NCBI GenBank assembly: GCA_039196965.1
Contig: JBCCUK010000021.1
Span: forward strand, 13,224 to 77,223
DNA length: 64,000 nt
Reading direction: 5' to 3'
From: CALLCD01 sp039196965
GTDB lineage: Bacteria > Pseudomonadota > Alphaproteobacteria > Caulobacterales > Hyphomonadaceae
The position numbers and the translations under genes were made by a program. Below the pieces are notes generated by a model. That model worked only from the letters and a program-made list of their open reading frames with translations, was not told where the DNA came from and made no database searches. This document shows, in pieces, positions 17,132 through 26,475 of this stretch (the stretch's first letter is position 1; the number at the start of each line of letters is the position of its first letter).

Positions 17132-17626
17132 ATGTCGGATGGTGAGCAGACGATTTACATGGATGCCGTGCTGACGCCTAATGCGTCGCTGTCGCCGCGG
17201 GCGTTCGCGATTGTCATGGTGGTTGTCGGCGTTTGCAGTTTTGCGGCTGGCATGGTGTATTTCACAATGGGGGCTTGGCCGGTTGTGGGCTTTTTCGGTC
17301 TTGATGCATTGGCCATTTGGCTTGCCTTCAAGATGAGTTTCAGGACCCAATCCCAGGAAACGCGTGTGCGTGTTGACGGGCAGTATGTTCATTTGCGCCA
17401 TACCCAGAAGGGCAGGCCGGATAAGTCGGAAAAGCTGCCCACTGCGTTTGTTCGCGTCGAGCTTGAGGAACCGGCAACCCATACAAGCTGGCTGCGGATT
17501 GAACATGGGTCGCGTGTCTTCATAATTGGCCGCTTCCTTACGCCGGAGGAGCGAACGAGCTTTGCCAAGGCTATGCGCAGCGCGCTTCGGCGGGCAAGGC
17601 AGGAGCGGTATCCCGATTTGGCATAA
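17132..17626 (+). CDS. DUF2244 integral membrane protein
   Basis: A 164-residue protein of the DUF2244 family. It has a short polar N terminus, then two membrane helices (about residues 24-43 and 47-66, LSPRAFAIVMVVVG... and WPVVGFFGLDALAIWLAF), followed by a soluble domain with repeated basic residues and the C-terminal FLTPEERTSFAKAMRSAL block typical of the family. Function unknown; in alphaproteobacteria it is often found near nth or respiratory genes. Divergent from nth with about 88 bases between starts. Confidence 0.82.
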   Translation: MSDGEQTIYMDAVLTPNASLSPRAFAIVMVVVGVCSFAAGMVYFTMGAWPVVGFFGLDALAIWLAFKMSFRTQSQETRVRVDGQYVHLRHTQKGRPDKSEKLPTAFVRVELEEPATHTSWLRIEHGSRVFIIGRFLTPEERTSFAKAMRSALRRARQERYPDLA

Positions 17627-17670
17627 TACCTGTGTCGTTTATTCACGACAAAACTCTCAGTCAAGTTCTC

Positions 17671-17700
17671 AGACTCTCAGCGCGCGGAAACTGAGAGTCT
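17671..17700 (+). terminator. Perfect 10-bp hairpin downstream of the DUF2244 gene
   Basis: AGACTCTCAG and CTGAGAGTCT form an exact inverted repeat around a 10-base loop. It lies 45 bases after the DUF2244 stop. There is no T-run, so it is either a factor-dependent terminator stem or a small structured element. Extra CTCAG copies just upstream (about 17654-17670) make it look like part of a short repeat patch. Confidence 0.5.
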
Positions 17701-17834
17701 CAACTCTAATTCTCGGCCGTTTGCGGCCCGGGCTCCGTCTCCGAAAGATACCAAAGGCACGCCCGGCAGGGTTTCGGGTTGGGGCTCGGACCGCTGCCCG
17801 GACGATGGTGGCGAGGTAGGGGAACTACTTCACC

Positions 17835-17905
17835 GTCATCCCGGACGAGCGAAGTGAGATCCGGTTTGTATCTGCCAATGCCGTGGCCATCTCCTCTGAT
17901 GCGCC
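17835..17905 (+). repeat. Partial copy of a dispersed palindromic repeat
   Basis: Begins GTCATCCCGGACGAGCGAAG, then a TCTGCCAATGCCGTGGCCATCT segment that matches the interior of the 166-bp element at 62813-62978 (CCACTGCCGTGGCCATCT). The right end with the inverted GGGATGAC is missing, so this copy is truncated or diverged. Together with the hairpin at 17671 and the palindrome at 18040 it makes up the recognisable content of the 500-base gap between 17627 and 18125. Confidence 0.6.
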
Positions 17906-18039
17906 TTGGCGTGGATTACAATGAGAGAAGGACGTATTTACCTTTTCCTTGGCCATTCTCGCACCGAATAGAAAAATCTTTTTTGAGTCAAACCTGTAAC
18001 GGACTGAGGGGCATAATTCCGAAACATAAATTCAAAAAT

Positions 18040-18055
18040 ATGACGCCTGCGTCAT
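18040..18055. promoter_or_regulatory. Palindromic operator-like site upstream of the P450 gene
   Basis: ATGACGC-CT-GCGTCAT, an exact 7-2-7 palindrome 70 bases before the P450 start. A near-identical site (ATGACGC-GA-GTGTCAT) lies upstream of the TonB receptor gene at 25177-25192. The symmetry and size fit a dimeric regulator. The P450 gene also has a strong ribosome site, GGAGGAG at 18112-18118, seven bases before its ATG. Confidence 0.6.
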
Positions 18056-18125
18056 GGTTTTCTTTAGTCCTTTGTGTTAAGCTTTTACGAGACTGGACAA
18101 AGAGCTGGCTTGGAGGAGACAAAAT

Positions 18126-19448
18126 ATGGCCGACACCGAAACACTTGTTCACCCAGCCCTGCAACGCCCGAAAGTGACATCAAGAGAGCCACTTTTTGAA
18201 GGCAATCATTGGTATGGTGATGACATCCCGCCCGCTTCGGACGTGGACTTGTCCGACCTGAAGATCACCGATGGAGAAATTTGGCGTCAGGGCAAATATT
18301 GGGATCGCTTCGAGCGGCTGCGAAATGAAGACCCAGTTCATTTCACCCCGGATAGCGCAGTGGGTGCGTTTTGGTCGATCACTCGCTATGAAGATATTCT
18401 GGCGGTAGATACGGATCATAAGCGGTTTTCTTCCGACTGGCAGCATGGCGGGATTACGCTTGGTGAGCCGCCTTCTGACTTCGAAATGCCGATGTTCATT
18501 GCCATGGATGAGCCGCGTCATAGCGAACAGCGAAAGACCGTCCAGCCAGCGGTAGCGCCGCCGAACCTGCGCAAGTTTGAGCCGCTGATCCGTGAACGTA
18601 CGAAAATGATTCTGGACGGTCTTCCGGTCGGTGAGCCTTTCGATTGGGTCGACAAGGTTTCGATCGAGCTAACAACAATGATGCTGGCGACATTGTTCGA
18701 TTTCCCATTCGAGGAGCGTCGGCGATTAACTCGATGGTCCGATGTTGTGACCAATATGAACAACCCCGATATCTGCCCTGGCGGGGAAGAGCAGTGGCGC
18801 ACCGAAATGCTGGAGTGTCTCGCGACCTTCATGGAGATTTTTGCCGATCGCAAAGTTAATCCCCGCGACAATGACCTTATGACCCTTCTGGCTCTAGGCG
18901 AGAAGACAAAGGATATGGTTCCCATGGAACTCCTGGGAAATGTCATTCTGCTGATTGTCGGTGGAAATGATACGACACGGAATACCATGACCGCGTCCGT
19001 ATACGAACTGAATAAGAATCCAGAGCAATATGATATTCTGAAAGCGAACCACAATCTGATATCAGCCATGGTCTCGGAAACCATTCGCTGGCAGACTCCG
19101 CTTGCCCATATGCGCCGCACAGCTCTGGAAGATGTTGAAATGCGCGGCAAAACGATCAAGGCAGGTGATCAGGTTGCCATGTGGTATGTGTCTGGCAATC
19201 GTGATGAGCGCCATTTTGAACGACCGAACGATTATTGGATCGAACGGCCGAAGGTCCGAAGCCATCTATCTTTTGGCTTCGGTATCCATCGCTGTGTAGG
19301 AAATCGCCTTGCTGAACTTCAACTGCACATTCTGTGGGAAGAGCTTCTGCAAAGATATTCGCATATTGAAGTTCTGGAAGAACCGGAGCTTACGCCATCA
19401 CCTTTCGTAAAAGGCTTCACATGGATGCCGGTCTTGCTGCACGCCTGA
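18126..19448 (+). CDS. Cytochrome P450, CYP153-type alkane/fatty acid terminal hydroxylase
   Basis: A 440-residue soluble P450 whose sequence follows CYP153A closely by memory of the family: GPFWSITRYEDIL-like AFWSITRYEDILAVD, MFIAMDEPRHSEQR, LLIVGGNDTTRNTMT (I-helix), ETIRWQTPLAHMRR (ExxR), MWYVSGNRDERHF and the heme loop FGFGIHRCVGNRLAE with cysteine 390. CYP153 enzymes terminally hydroxylate n-alkanes and related chains with ferredoxin and ferredoxin reductase. Neither partner gene is adjacent, so they must be encoded elsewhere. The convergent SDR and the shared operator with the TonB receptor suggest a small hydrophobic-substrate regulon. Confidence 0.92.
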   Translation: MADTETLVHPALQRPKVTSREPLFEGNHWYGDDIPPASDVDLSDLKITDGEIWRQGKYWDRFERLRNEDPVHFTPDSAVGAFWSITRYEDILAVDTDHKRFSSDWQHGGITLGEPPSDFEMPMFIAMDEPRHSEQRKTVQPAVAPPNLRKFEPLIRERTKMILDGLPVGEPFDWVDKVSIELTTMMLATLFDFPFEERRRLTRWSDVVTNMNNPDICPGGEEQWRTEMLECLATFMEIFADRKVNPRDNDLMTLLALGEKTKDMVPMELLGNVILLIVGGNDTTRNTMTASVYELNKNPEQYDILKANHNLISAMVSETIRWQTPLAHMRRTALEDVEMRGKTIKAGDQVAMWYVSGNRDERHFERPNDYWIERPKVRSHLSFGFGIHRCVGNRLAELQLHILWEELLQRYSHIEVLEEPELTPSPFVKGFTWMPVLLHA

Positions 19449-19462
19449 TATAAGGGGTGCTA

Positions 19463-19486
19463 GAGGCTGACTTTTCTGTCAGCCTC
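19463..19486. terminator. Hairpin between convergent P450 and SDR genes
   Basis: GAGGCTGAC-TTTTCT-GTCAGCCTC, a perfect 9-bp stem with a six-base loop. It overlaps the last codons of the minus-strand SDR gene. No U-tract follows on either strand, so it may act as a bidirectional stop or a transcript-protecting stem. Confidence 0.5.
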
Positions 19487-20372
19487 CGGATGATTGACCA
19501 CCCTGCATCGCAGCCCGCATCTGTTCGGCCTGCTCCTGGCTAATGCCCATGGCGTCGAGGATTGGACTGATGGCGTCTTCATTCCAGCTGTGGGGCGGGC
19601 CAACGGTGATCCCGCCATCGACGAGGAACTCACCGCCGGTAATGAAACCTGCGGCATCGGAGGCAAGGAAGGCGGCCATTTCGGCGATATCTGAGCCTTT
19701 TCCGACGCGACCGGCTGGCTGCATGCGGCCGCCTTTCTGGGCAAGCATTTCCGACATTTGAAGGGCAGCATCTTCAGGCATACCCAGAGAAGCTCCAAAG
19801 ATCGATGTGGCGATGAAGCCCGGCAGAATAGCGTTTACACGGATGTTATGTTTTGACAGCTCGGCTGCGGCGACTTTTGAAAAGTAAGCCACGCCCTTCT
19901 TAGCAACAGAATATACAATCGGGCCATAACCGGCGGAGACAGAGGCAACGGACGCTGTATTCAGGATCGCACCGCCGCCGCGCTTTTTCATATGTGGGAT
20001 CGCATATTTGGATCCAACAAAGACGGCCTTGAGCAACAGATCCATGGTATGGTCGTAACCGTCCAGATCGAGATCCTCGACCCCGGTCACGGTTCCGCCA
20101 TGGCCGGCATTGTTGAAGAGAATATCAAGACCGCCGAAAGCATCGGCAGCAACTTGCATAGCGGCTTCCAGATCTTTTGGCGAGGTGACATCGCACCGCG
20201 AAAAACGTACGCGATCCGTGCCGAAGCGCTCTTCCAGAGATTTCCCGGTCGTCTCATTGATATCAGCCGCGACGACATTCGCGCCGGCCTCAACGAATGT
20301 CTCTACCGTTGAGAGACCGATGCCGCTTGATGCGCCGGTGATCACCGCAACCTTATCTTTCAGATCTGCCAT
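19479..20372 (-). CDS. Short-chain dehydrogenase/reductase (classical SDR)
   Basis: A 297-residue classical SDR oxidising or reducing an alcohol/ketone with NAD(P). It shows the cofactor motif TGASSGIG near residue 14, D-V-T and NNAG elements, and the catalytic Y-x-x-x-K in PIVYSVAKKGVAYF with the preceding serine (NTASVASVSAG). D38-like AADINE after beta-2 favours NAD. Compared with typical members it has a C-terminal extension of about 30 residues with a Gln/Ala/Ser tail. The ATG at 20372 begins at MADLKDKVAVITGA; the extra 12 residues upstream look non-native. Its neighbour, the CYP153 P450, suggests it may act on a hydroxylated product, which is inference. Confidence 0.85.
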   Translation of the reverse strand: MADLKDKVAVITGASSGIGLSTVETFVEAGANVVAADINETTGKSLEERFGTDRVRFSRCDVTSPKDLEAAMQVAADAFGGLDILFNNAGHGGTVTGVEDLDLDGYDHTMDLLLKAVFVGSKYAIPHMKKRGGGAILNTASVASVSAGYGPIVYSVAKKGVAYFSKVAAAELSKHNIRVNAILPGFIATSIFGASLGMPEDAALQMSEMLAQKGGRMQPAGRVGKGSDIAEMAAFLASDAAGFITGGEFLVDGGITVGPPHSWNEDAISPILDAMGISQEQAEQMRAAMQGGQSSGG

Positions 20373-20472
20373 ATCGTGCCTTGTCCTCCGTGTTTGTATT
20401 TCCGGCAACTGAGCCTGCCGCGCCCATCGGAAGTCAACCCGTAAAATAGGAAACGTGTCTGCGTTGCAGGAT

Positions 20473-21501
20473 TTATTCGATTAGCGCGTGCCGCATCGAC
20501 ATCAGCCAGCGTTCGCGGGAGAGATCATAAACGCGGAAGGATGTTGCCCAGTCGAAGTAGCACCAGGGCATATCGTAGCTTTCAGCCTCTCGGCGCACGG
20601 CCCGTGTCCATTGCGCTCTTGCTTCCAGGTCTATCCCTTCATAGGGGCCGAACTCGCCGAGAAAGACCGGCATGCGATTTTTAGCTTGCCAATCCGCAGC
20701 TGCAGCAATCATTGACCGCAATTGTTCGCGATCTTCCTCGCTACCCCACTTTCTGCCGATCGGAACGTGGGGCGCGAAGGTTGCGCCCTGGTGGGTGAAA
20801 TTGAAGGGCTCGTAAAAGTGGAATGTGGCGATAGCCTTGGGATCATAGGGAATATCGGCTTCGAGCAGTCCGTCGAGATGCCCCCACCCCGACCCGCTCA
20901 TGATGATCCATCGATCCGGATGCCGCTCGCGAACAATTGGTAACAGTCGGCGGTTCATTTCGTTAACCCGGGCAGTATCCATCTTGCCGAAGGGTTCGTT
21001 CAGGAACTCGAAGATCAGTCCATCCGGCCAGCCCTCATAGTGCTCCGCCAATTGCCGCCAGAGGCCGTCCAGCCAGTCGGAATGATCATCGGGATCGTTC
21101 ATCAGCTGATAGAAATGGTGCACGTCGAGAATGACATTAAGGCCCTCATCAAGGGCTGCCCGGATAACTTCGTCTACCCGCTTCTGGAAGCGGCGATTGA
21201 TCCTGAAGGGCTTGCGAGACGAGGAGTGGTAGGACCAGGCGACCGGCAGACGGATCGTATCGAACCCGGCCTGATGCATACGGCGCAGATCCTCTTTCCG
21301 GATACGATAGCCCCAATCGCCCTCGCGGGGGGCTTCGAGGGCTCCTCCAATATTGATGCACTTCGAAATCGGGATGTCCGGAAGCTTTGCATTCGCCAGC
21401 GTGGCCATCGACTGTGCGTTTTCCGCACTCGCCGGAGCCTCCGCATTGAAGACGAAGCTTGCAAAGCACAGAACAAAATAAACGCGAAGGGCATGCAACA
21501 T
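20473..21501 (-). CDS. Secreted glycoside hydrolase family 5 (cellulase-like)
   Basis: A 342-residue GH5 enzyme with an N-terminal signal peptide (MLHALRVYFVLCFASFVFNAEA). The acid/base glutamate sits in IFEFLNEPFG, the nucleophile in VFLGEFGPYEG; RLPVAWS, DVHHFY and FHFYEPF are further family marks. It retains the anomeric configuration and should act on beta-1,4-glycans such as cellulose or mannan in the periplasm or outside. GGGGAG precedes the ATG by seven bases. It lies downstream of the TonB receptor gene but a strong terminator separates the two, so it is probably transcribed on its own. Confidence 0.87.
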   Translation of the reverse strand: MLHALRVYFVLCFASFVFNAEAPASAENAQSMATLANAKLPDIPISKCINIGGALEAPREGDWGYRIRKEDLRRMHQAGFDTIRLPVAWSYHSSSRKPFRINRRFQKRVDEVIRAALDEGLNVILDVHHFYQLMNDPDDHSDWLDGLWRQLAEHYEGWPDGLIFEFLNEPFGKMDTARVNEMNRRLLPIVRERHPDRWIIMSGSGWGHLDGLLEADIPYDPKAIATFHFYEPFNFTHQGATFAPHVPIGRKWGSEEDREQLRSMIAAAADWQAKNRMPVFLGEFGPYEGIDLEARAQWTRAVRREAESYDMPWCYFDWATSFRVYDLSRERWLMSMRHALIE

Positions 21502-21594
21502 GGGCTAGCTCCCCAATCAAACCACCATGCAAAACACACTAATCAGGGCAGGGCGGCATTTTAAAGCAGACTCTCGCTAACGTTGAGGCAGTTC

Positions 21595-21632
21595 AAAAAA
21601 AAGCAAGGCCGACGCGTAATGCGCCGGCCTTG
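21595..21632 (-). terminator. Rho-independent terminator of the TonB receptor gene
   Basis: On the minus strand the 3' flank of the receptor reads CAAGGCCGGCGC-loop-GCGTCGGCCTTG and then GCTTTTTTTT. The 12-bp stem has a single mismatch and is followed by eight T, a textbook intrinsic terminator 20 bases past the stop. Confidence 0.85.
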
Positions 21633-21653
21633 TTTGTTTGAATTTAAAGCGGA

Positions 21654-24600
21654 TCAGAAGGTGCCGCGAACACCGACAAAGAAGAAGCGACCCCGCGGGC
21701 TAACTGGTCGAATGAGCGATCCGAGAAATGGCTCCTGATCTGTGAAGTTAGCGATACCGCCATAAACACCAAACTTCTCAGATACCTCGTAGTTAACATT
21801 GATGTCCTGCTCAAAGCCATTGCCTGTGAAGAGTTGAGAGGGATCTGCAAGACCCTCATTGTCAGAGACAACAACAACACCGTCAATGATCTCAACGTCG
21901 TTCAGGGCAGCATTAGTGAAGTTTGCAACAGAATCTTCGAAACGGCCGGTCCATCCAACATTCCATTTCCCAAGCTCCCAATTAAGCCCAAGAGTGAAGA
22001 TCAATTCAGGCGTAGATCCAATTGCCAAGAGGTTATCGTTTGTGCCCAGTAGATCGCTCACAAACTCCTGATTAGTAATTTCAAATTCCTGCTGCACCGG
22101 GTCCGTTATGCCAGCAATTGTTTGAGCGATAATGGGATCGCTCTCCGTAGATCGCTCAATGAAACGAGTGCCAACAAGAGAGGCTTGAATAGAACCGAGA
22201 TCTCTACCACCGTATGACGGAACATCGAAAGCATACCGCACATCAAAGTCGACACCTCGCGCTTCGAGAACCGCAAGGTTTATGTTTCCAGATGTAAATC
22301 CAGAGATCGCGCCACCGTTACTTGGGTTCCGCTGAACTGCATCGCAGAATTGATTGTTAGTTGACGGTAGATCTACGCAGGCCGAAGCTATCGCTTCACC
22401 TGATAGGTCTCCAACGGCGTCTTCGATCTCAAAGTCATAGTAATCGATGACGACGATCAGATCGTCCAGAAGGCCATTGAAGATGCCGCTTGGCTGAAAA
22501 ATGCCGCCGACGGTAAAACTATCCGAAGTTTCCTCGATCAGGTTCGGGTTGCCACCTGTCGTTCCGGTTACAAACGCGGTCAAAAAGTCTGCCGAGTCGA
22601 ATCCCTCGGCAACAAATTGAAGGCAATTTGCAGCTCGGTTCGCGCTTCCTTGCGTGATGTTGCCGTCGTCACATGGGTCATCATCTACGCCAATGAAAGC
22701 GGCAGTCTGCGGATCAAATAGTTCGCCGATATTAGGTGATCGTATAGCTCTAGAAAAAGTCCCTCGCAAAGTTAGCCATTCGTGCGGCTGATAACGGCCA
22801 GCGAATGAGAATGTTTCTGTACCTCCTATTATATTATAATCAGAAATACGACCAGCTGCTGTTACCTCTAAATACTCGACTAACGGAAGGTCCTTCAACA
22901 GCGGAATTCTTATTTCGCCGAAGCCTTCAAAGACTTCTAGATCTTGTCCATTAGTGGGGGTTGGAAACTCCGGCTCGGTAGCGTTCCCAACAACCAACCC
23001 TTCAATTGAATTGAAGCTGTCTGGAATAAACTCAGACGTATCTTTCCTCCATTCAAAACCGAGTGCCAAACCAATTGGTCCTGCTGGGAGCTCAAAAAAC
23101 TCTGATGAGTCTCCAGCGATTGTAATCAAGGCCTGCTGCTGAGTAATCGTCGTATCTTCTTCAAGATCGACAAATGCGAAATCGGCACCTGCGCCTTGAA
23201 TTGAATTTGTGCCCAGGATGTTAATTGGCGCACATTGCCCATCGCCAATTGCGTACGTAACGGGTCGTGTCAAACCGCTAACATCTGTGCCGTTAATAGT
23301 TGTTCCGTCGGCGAACAAAGGTGGCCCGCCAACGAACAAGGCGCCTGGTGATGGCAATCCAGTCAGCTCTGAGCGGCAAACTATATCGCCAATTTGAGCC
23401 GTTGCGGCGTCGATAACGACGTCCTGACCACCACGAACAGCATTAAGCGTCGCTGATCCGGCGGTCACAAGAGTGTCGTCGTCCGTGCCGACGATCCCAT
23501 CTGGACCGGCAAAGTCTTCCGGTGTCAAAGCAACAGCATCAATACCGGCAAAGTACCTGTCATTCAGGCGCGAACTTCTGTCGATTATGTTCGCGTCGGT
23601 CCTGCCCCAGGTGAATGACGCTTCGTAATCGAAGCCAGTTCTTGGAATGGCACCTCGGAAACCGCCGGAGGCCCTTATGGTAGTTCGTTCCGCTGTTGCA
23701 CCATCATTAACCTCGGAGCCGAGATTATCACGCGCTACAAAGATGCTTGGAGTGGAATCGGGTAGTAAAGCATCCAGTACTGGGATCTGATTCTGGATTG
23801 CGACGGGCAGGAATGGATTGTCTAACGCTATCGGGATATCGTCAGAGAATGGAATACCCGCAACAGAGCTGGTTTCGTTGAAATAGAACTTCGCATCAGC
23901 GAAGAATTGAATGTTCTCGGTGATATCGTAATCAATTGCCGAAGCCGCAACAAATCGCGTGATTTCAGGAAGCAAGGTTAGGTCTGGAGCGGTCTCACCA
24001 ATAGGTATTCCATCACCTCCGATTGCGTTAAATGCGCCGGTGGATATCCCAGGATTGAAGGCACGCACTTCGCCCGTTTGAGGATCTATAACTTGCAAGA
24101 CTGGGATATTCGTACCGGCAATATTTGGCACAGTATCCGTTGCAGGGTTGAAATTAGTTACGAACGAACTGAGAGCGCCGAAAGGAAACGCGAAGGGTGT
24201 TGGATCAACGGCAATCGTTGAGCCTGCACTCGACACGGGCAACGTTCGATTGGGAAAAAAAGCTTGCTCCGAGGCTGGATCAAGACCCAATATTTCATTC
24301 GCAAAAGCATTACTTGGATTCAAACTGGAAAAACCTGAACCTGCGAAATTTGGACGATCACCGTTCACAATGGAGGTTGTATGATTGAACTCTAATGCAA
24401 AAACGGCACTGCCTCGATCATCAGCAAATGTTCCGCCGCCGGCAATTGACGCGAAAACCTCTTCTGAATCTCCTTCATCACTAATTCCAGTTTGGAGTCG
24501 ATATTCCACCCCATCAAAGTCGCGCCCCGTTCGAGTAACGAAGTTGACAACACCAGAAACAGCATCGGCACCATAAACGGCCGAAGCACCTCCAGTAAGA

Positions 24601-25085
24601 ACTTCCGTCCGCGCTAGAAGCGACTGAGGAATTGCTCCAATATCAACTGTAGCAGTGCCCTCAACACCGGCGACGTGGCGACGTCCATCTTGAAGTACGA
24701 GAGTCCTGTCTGTTCCTAGGCTCCTCAAGTTCAGGGTACTTGCACCAGTTGCGACAACGCCGCTAGCGGAATCAAGCGACGCAGGATTCGATCCCTGCAA
24801 CGCTGGTATGTTGCGAAGGCTGGTGGCGATTTCAATTTCGCCGGAATTCCTGAAATCGTCAATCGAGATAGTCTGAACTGGACTCGGAGCGGTAAGTGCG
24901 GAATCCGTGGCGATCCGTGACCCTGTAACAATTATCCGTTCCTGCACGGCCGTATCGTCTTCATCCGATACGGTATTTACCGTTACCGGATCGTCAGCCT
25001 GGGCGAGGGCGGGGACACCACTCAGCAAGGCAGCGGAGGCGGTGCTCATTAAAATGAGCGCACGCGCCGACATTCTTTTTTTCAT
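21654..25085 (-). CDS. TonB-dependent outer membrane receptor
   Basis: A 1143-residue TonB-dependent receptor. After a signal peptide (MKKRMSARALILMSTASAALLSG) comes the TonB-box area (QERIIVTGSRI), the plug domain with LRSLGTDRTLVLQDGRR and VLTGGASAVYGADAVSGVVNFVTR, and a long barrel ending in aromatic residue F (VGVRGTF). There is no N-terminal STN signalling domain. Barrel loops are long and Asp/Ser/Thr-rich, as in Caulobacterales receptors for sugars or hydrophobic compounds. The start at 25085 is preferred over 25175 because it begins at the signal peptide with GGGAAACG upstream. Base composition is visibly less GC-rich than flanking genes. The shared palindrome points to co-regulation with the P450. 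Confidence 0.93.
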   Translation of the reverse strand: MKKRMSARALILMSTASAALLSGVPALAQADDPVTVNTVSDEDDTAVQERIIVTGSRIATDSALTAPSPVQTISIDDFRNSGEIEIATSLRNIPALQGSNPASLDSASGVVATGASTLNLRSLGTDRTLVLQDGRRHVAGVEGTATVDIGAIPQSLLARTEVLTGGASAVYGADAVSGVVNFVTRTGRDFDGVEYRLQTGISDEGDSEEVFASIAGGGTFADDRGSAVFALEFNHTTSIVNGDRPNFAGSGFSSLNPSNAFANEILGLDPASEQAFFPNRTLPVSSAGSTIAVDPTPFAFPFGALSSFVTNFNPATDTVPNIAGTNIPVLQVIDPQTGEVRAFNPGISTGAFNAIGGDGIPIGETAPDLTLLPEITRFVAASAIDYDITENIQFFADAKFYFNETSSVAGIPFSDDIPIALDNPFLPVAIQNQIPVLDALLPDSTPSIFVARDNLGSEVNDGATAERTTIRASGGFRGAIPRTGFDYEASFTWGRTDANIIDRSSRLNDRYFAGIDAVALTPEDFAGPDGIVGTDDDTLVTAGSATLNAVRGGQDVVIDAATAQIGDIVCRSELTGLPSPGALFVGGPPLFADGTTINGTDVSGLTRPVTYAIGDGQCAPINILGTNSIQGAGADFAFVDLEEDTTITQQQALITIAGDSSEFFELPAGPIGLALGFEWRKDTSEFIPDSFNSIEGLVVGNATEPEFPTPTNGQDLEVFEGFGEIRIPLLKDLPLVEYLEVTAAGRISDYNIIGGTETFSFAGRYQPHEWLTLRGTFSRAIRSPNIGELFDPQTAAFIGVDDDPCDDGNITQGSANRAANCLQFVAEGFDSADFLTAFVTGTTGGNPNLIEETSDSFTVGGIFQPSGIFNGLLDDLIVVIDYYDFEIEDAVGDLSGEAIASACVDLPSTNNQFCDAVQRNPSNGGAISGFTSGNINLAVLEARGVDFDVRYAFDVPSYGGRDLGSIQASLVGTRFIERSTESDPIIAQTIAGITDPVQQEFEITNQEFVSDLLGTNDNLLAIGSTPELIFTLGLNWELGKWNVGWTGRFEDSVANFTNAALNDVEIIDGVVVVSDNEGLADPSQLFTGNGFEQDINVNYEVSEKFGVYGGIANFTDQEPFLGSLIRPVSPRGRFFFVGVRGTF

Positions 25086-25176
25086 TGTTTTTCGTTTCCC
25101 ATTTTTGACTTTATTGGCCCTGTTCGCAGCAACACGGGTAGACAGCTGATCTGATAGGCCGACGAGCGTCAACAAA

Positions 25177-25192
25177 ATGACGCGAGTGTCAT
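25177..25192. promoter_or_regulatory. Palindromic operator-like site upstream of the TonB receptor gene
   Basis: ATGACGC-GA-GTGTCAT, a 7-2-7 palindrome with one mismatch, 92-107 bases upstream of the receptor ATG. On the minus strand it is followed at once by TTTTGTTGACG, in which TTGACG could be a -35 box, so a bound protein would touch the polymerase site. It matches the P450 site at 18040-18055 in 15 of 16 positions outside the two-base spacer or nearly so. Confidence 0.58.
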
Positions 25193-25256
25193 CTGCGAAA
25201 TCTGGAAGATTGTGGCGCGGAGGTCACAAATTGAGCATATTCTGCCTAATTTGCGA

Positions 25257-26420
25257 TCAAGCTGGCACTGGCTTGGCAAATATTGCTGCCTTGCGTCTAG
25301 CAGCGGCAGACTGTTTTTCGCTTTCTGAGCGAAGCTGGCCGCATGCTGCGAAGATATCCCTCCCACGGGGCGTACGGATGGGTGAGGCATAGCCGGCTCG
25401 GTTCAATATGTCAGCGAAGGCTTCAATAACGTCCCAGTCGGAGCATTGATAATTCGTGCCGGGCCAGGGATTGAAAGGGATCAGATTGATCTTCGCGGGT
25501 ATGTCGGACAGCAAACGCACCATATCCCTCGCTTCGGCGAGGCTGTCATTGATGCCTTTCAGCATGACATACTCGAATGCGACCCGTCTGGAGTTGCCGA
25601 GCCCCGGATAGGCACGAACGGCATCGAACAGCGTTTGCAGGTCGTACTTCCGATTGATCGGCACGATCTCGTCGCGGAGATCATCACGAACAGCATGGAG
25701 GGAGATGGCCAGCATCGCACCCGTGCGGGCACCGAGTTCGGGAATCTTCGGCGCAATCCCCGACGTGGATACGGTGATACGCCTGCGGCCGATACCGATG
25801 CCTTCGCCATCGGCCAATGTGTCGATGGCTTCAACGACATTTTCGAGATTGTAGAGCGGCTCGCCCATGCCCATGAAGACAATGTTGGACAACTGGCGCT
25901 GCTTGGCATTTGCCGGCCAGTCTCCGAGACCGTCCCGAGCGATCAGCACCTGTCCGACGATTTCCTGTGCTGTCAGATTGCGCACAAGGCGTTGGGTGCC
26001 CGTATGGCAGAATGTGCAGTTCAGCGTGCAGCCGACCTGGCTGGAAACGCAAAGCGCGCCGGATCTTGCAACATCGGGAATGAAGACCGTCTCGCCTTCG
26101 GCATTAGACCCGAAACGGACCAGCCATTTCTGTGTGCCGTCAGTGGAGACCTGATGTTCGGCAATGTCCGGCCGGTCAAGACAATAGGTGTCAGCGAGCC
26201 GGGCCTGAAACGTTTTCGCGACATAGGCCATGTCAGCGAAATCCGTGACGCCGAAGTAATGCAAGGACCGCCGCATCTGGCGGGCCCGCATGTCGGCCTC
26301 TGTCTCCGACAGGCCAAGGTCTTTCGCCGCTTCATGAAGCTTTTGAAACGACAGGCCGGCAATAGGCCGCTTCTCAAAGCGGGGATGTGGTATCCGGGAA
26401 AGGTCCAGGGCGCGTTTCAT
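25257..26420 (-). CDS. rlmN: Dual-specificity RNA methyltransferase RlmN
   Basis: A 387-residue radical SAM enzyme that methylates C2 of A2503 in 23S rRNA and A37 in some tRNAs. The radical-SAM cluster motif is CTLNCTFC, followed by HTGTQRLVRNL; FMGMGEPLYN and the methyl-carrying cysteine region (ACGQLRSE) at the C terminus are also present. N-terminal accessory domain begins near FQKLHEAAKDLGLSE. Length is normal. Upstream it is 55 bases from the IalB-like gene on the same strand. Confidence 0.95.
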   Translation of the reverse strand: MKRALDLSRIPHPRFEKRPIAGLSFQKLHEAAKDLGLSETEADMRARQMRRSLHYFGVTDFADMAYVAKTFQARLADTYCLDRPDIAEHQVSTDGTQKWLVRFGSNAEGETVFIPDVARSGALCVSSQVGCTLNCTFCHTGTQRLVRNLTAQEIVGQVLIARDGLGDWPANAKQRQLSNIVFMGMGEPLYNLENVVEAIDTLADGEGIGIGRRRITVSTSGIAPKIPELGARTGAMLAISLHAVRDDLRDEIVPINRKYDLQTLFDAVRAYPGLGNSRRVAFEYVMLKGINDSLAEARDMVRLLSDIPAKINLIPFNPWPGTNYQCSDWDVIEAFADILNRAGYASPIRTPRGRDIFAACGQLRSESEKQSAAARRKAAIFAKPVPA

Positions 26421-26475
26421 AAATCGCCCTTATCACGGAAAATCGTCGGGTGCGAGGTCGCTATTGGGGCGGAAA

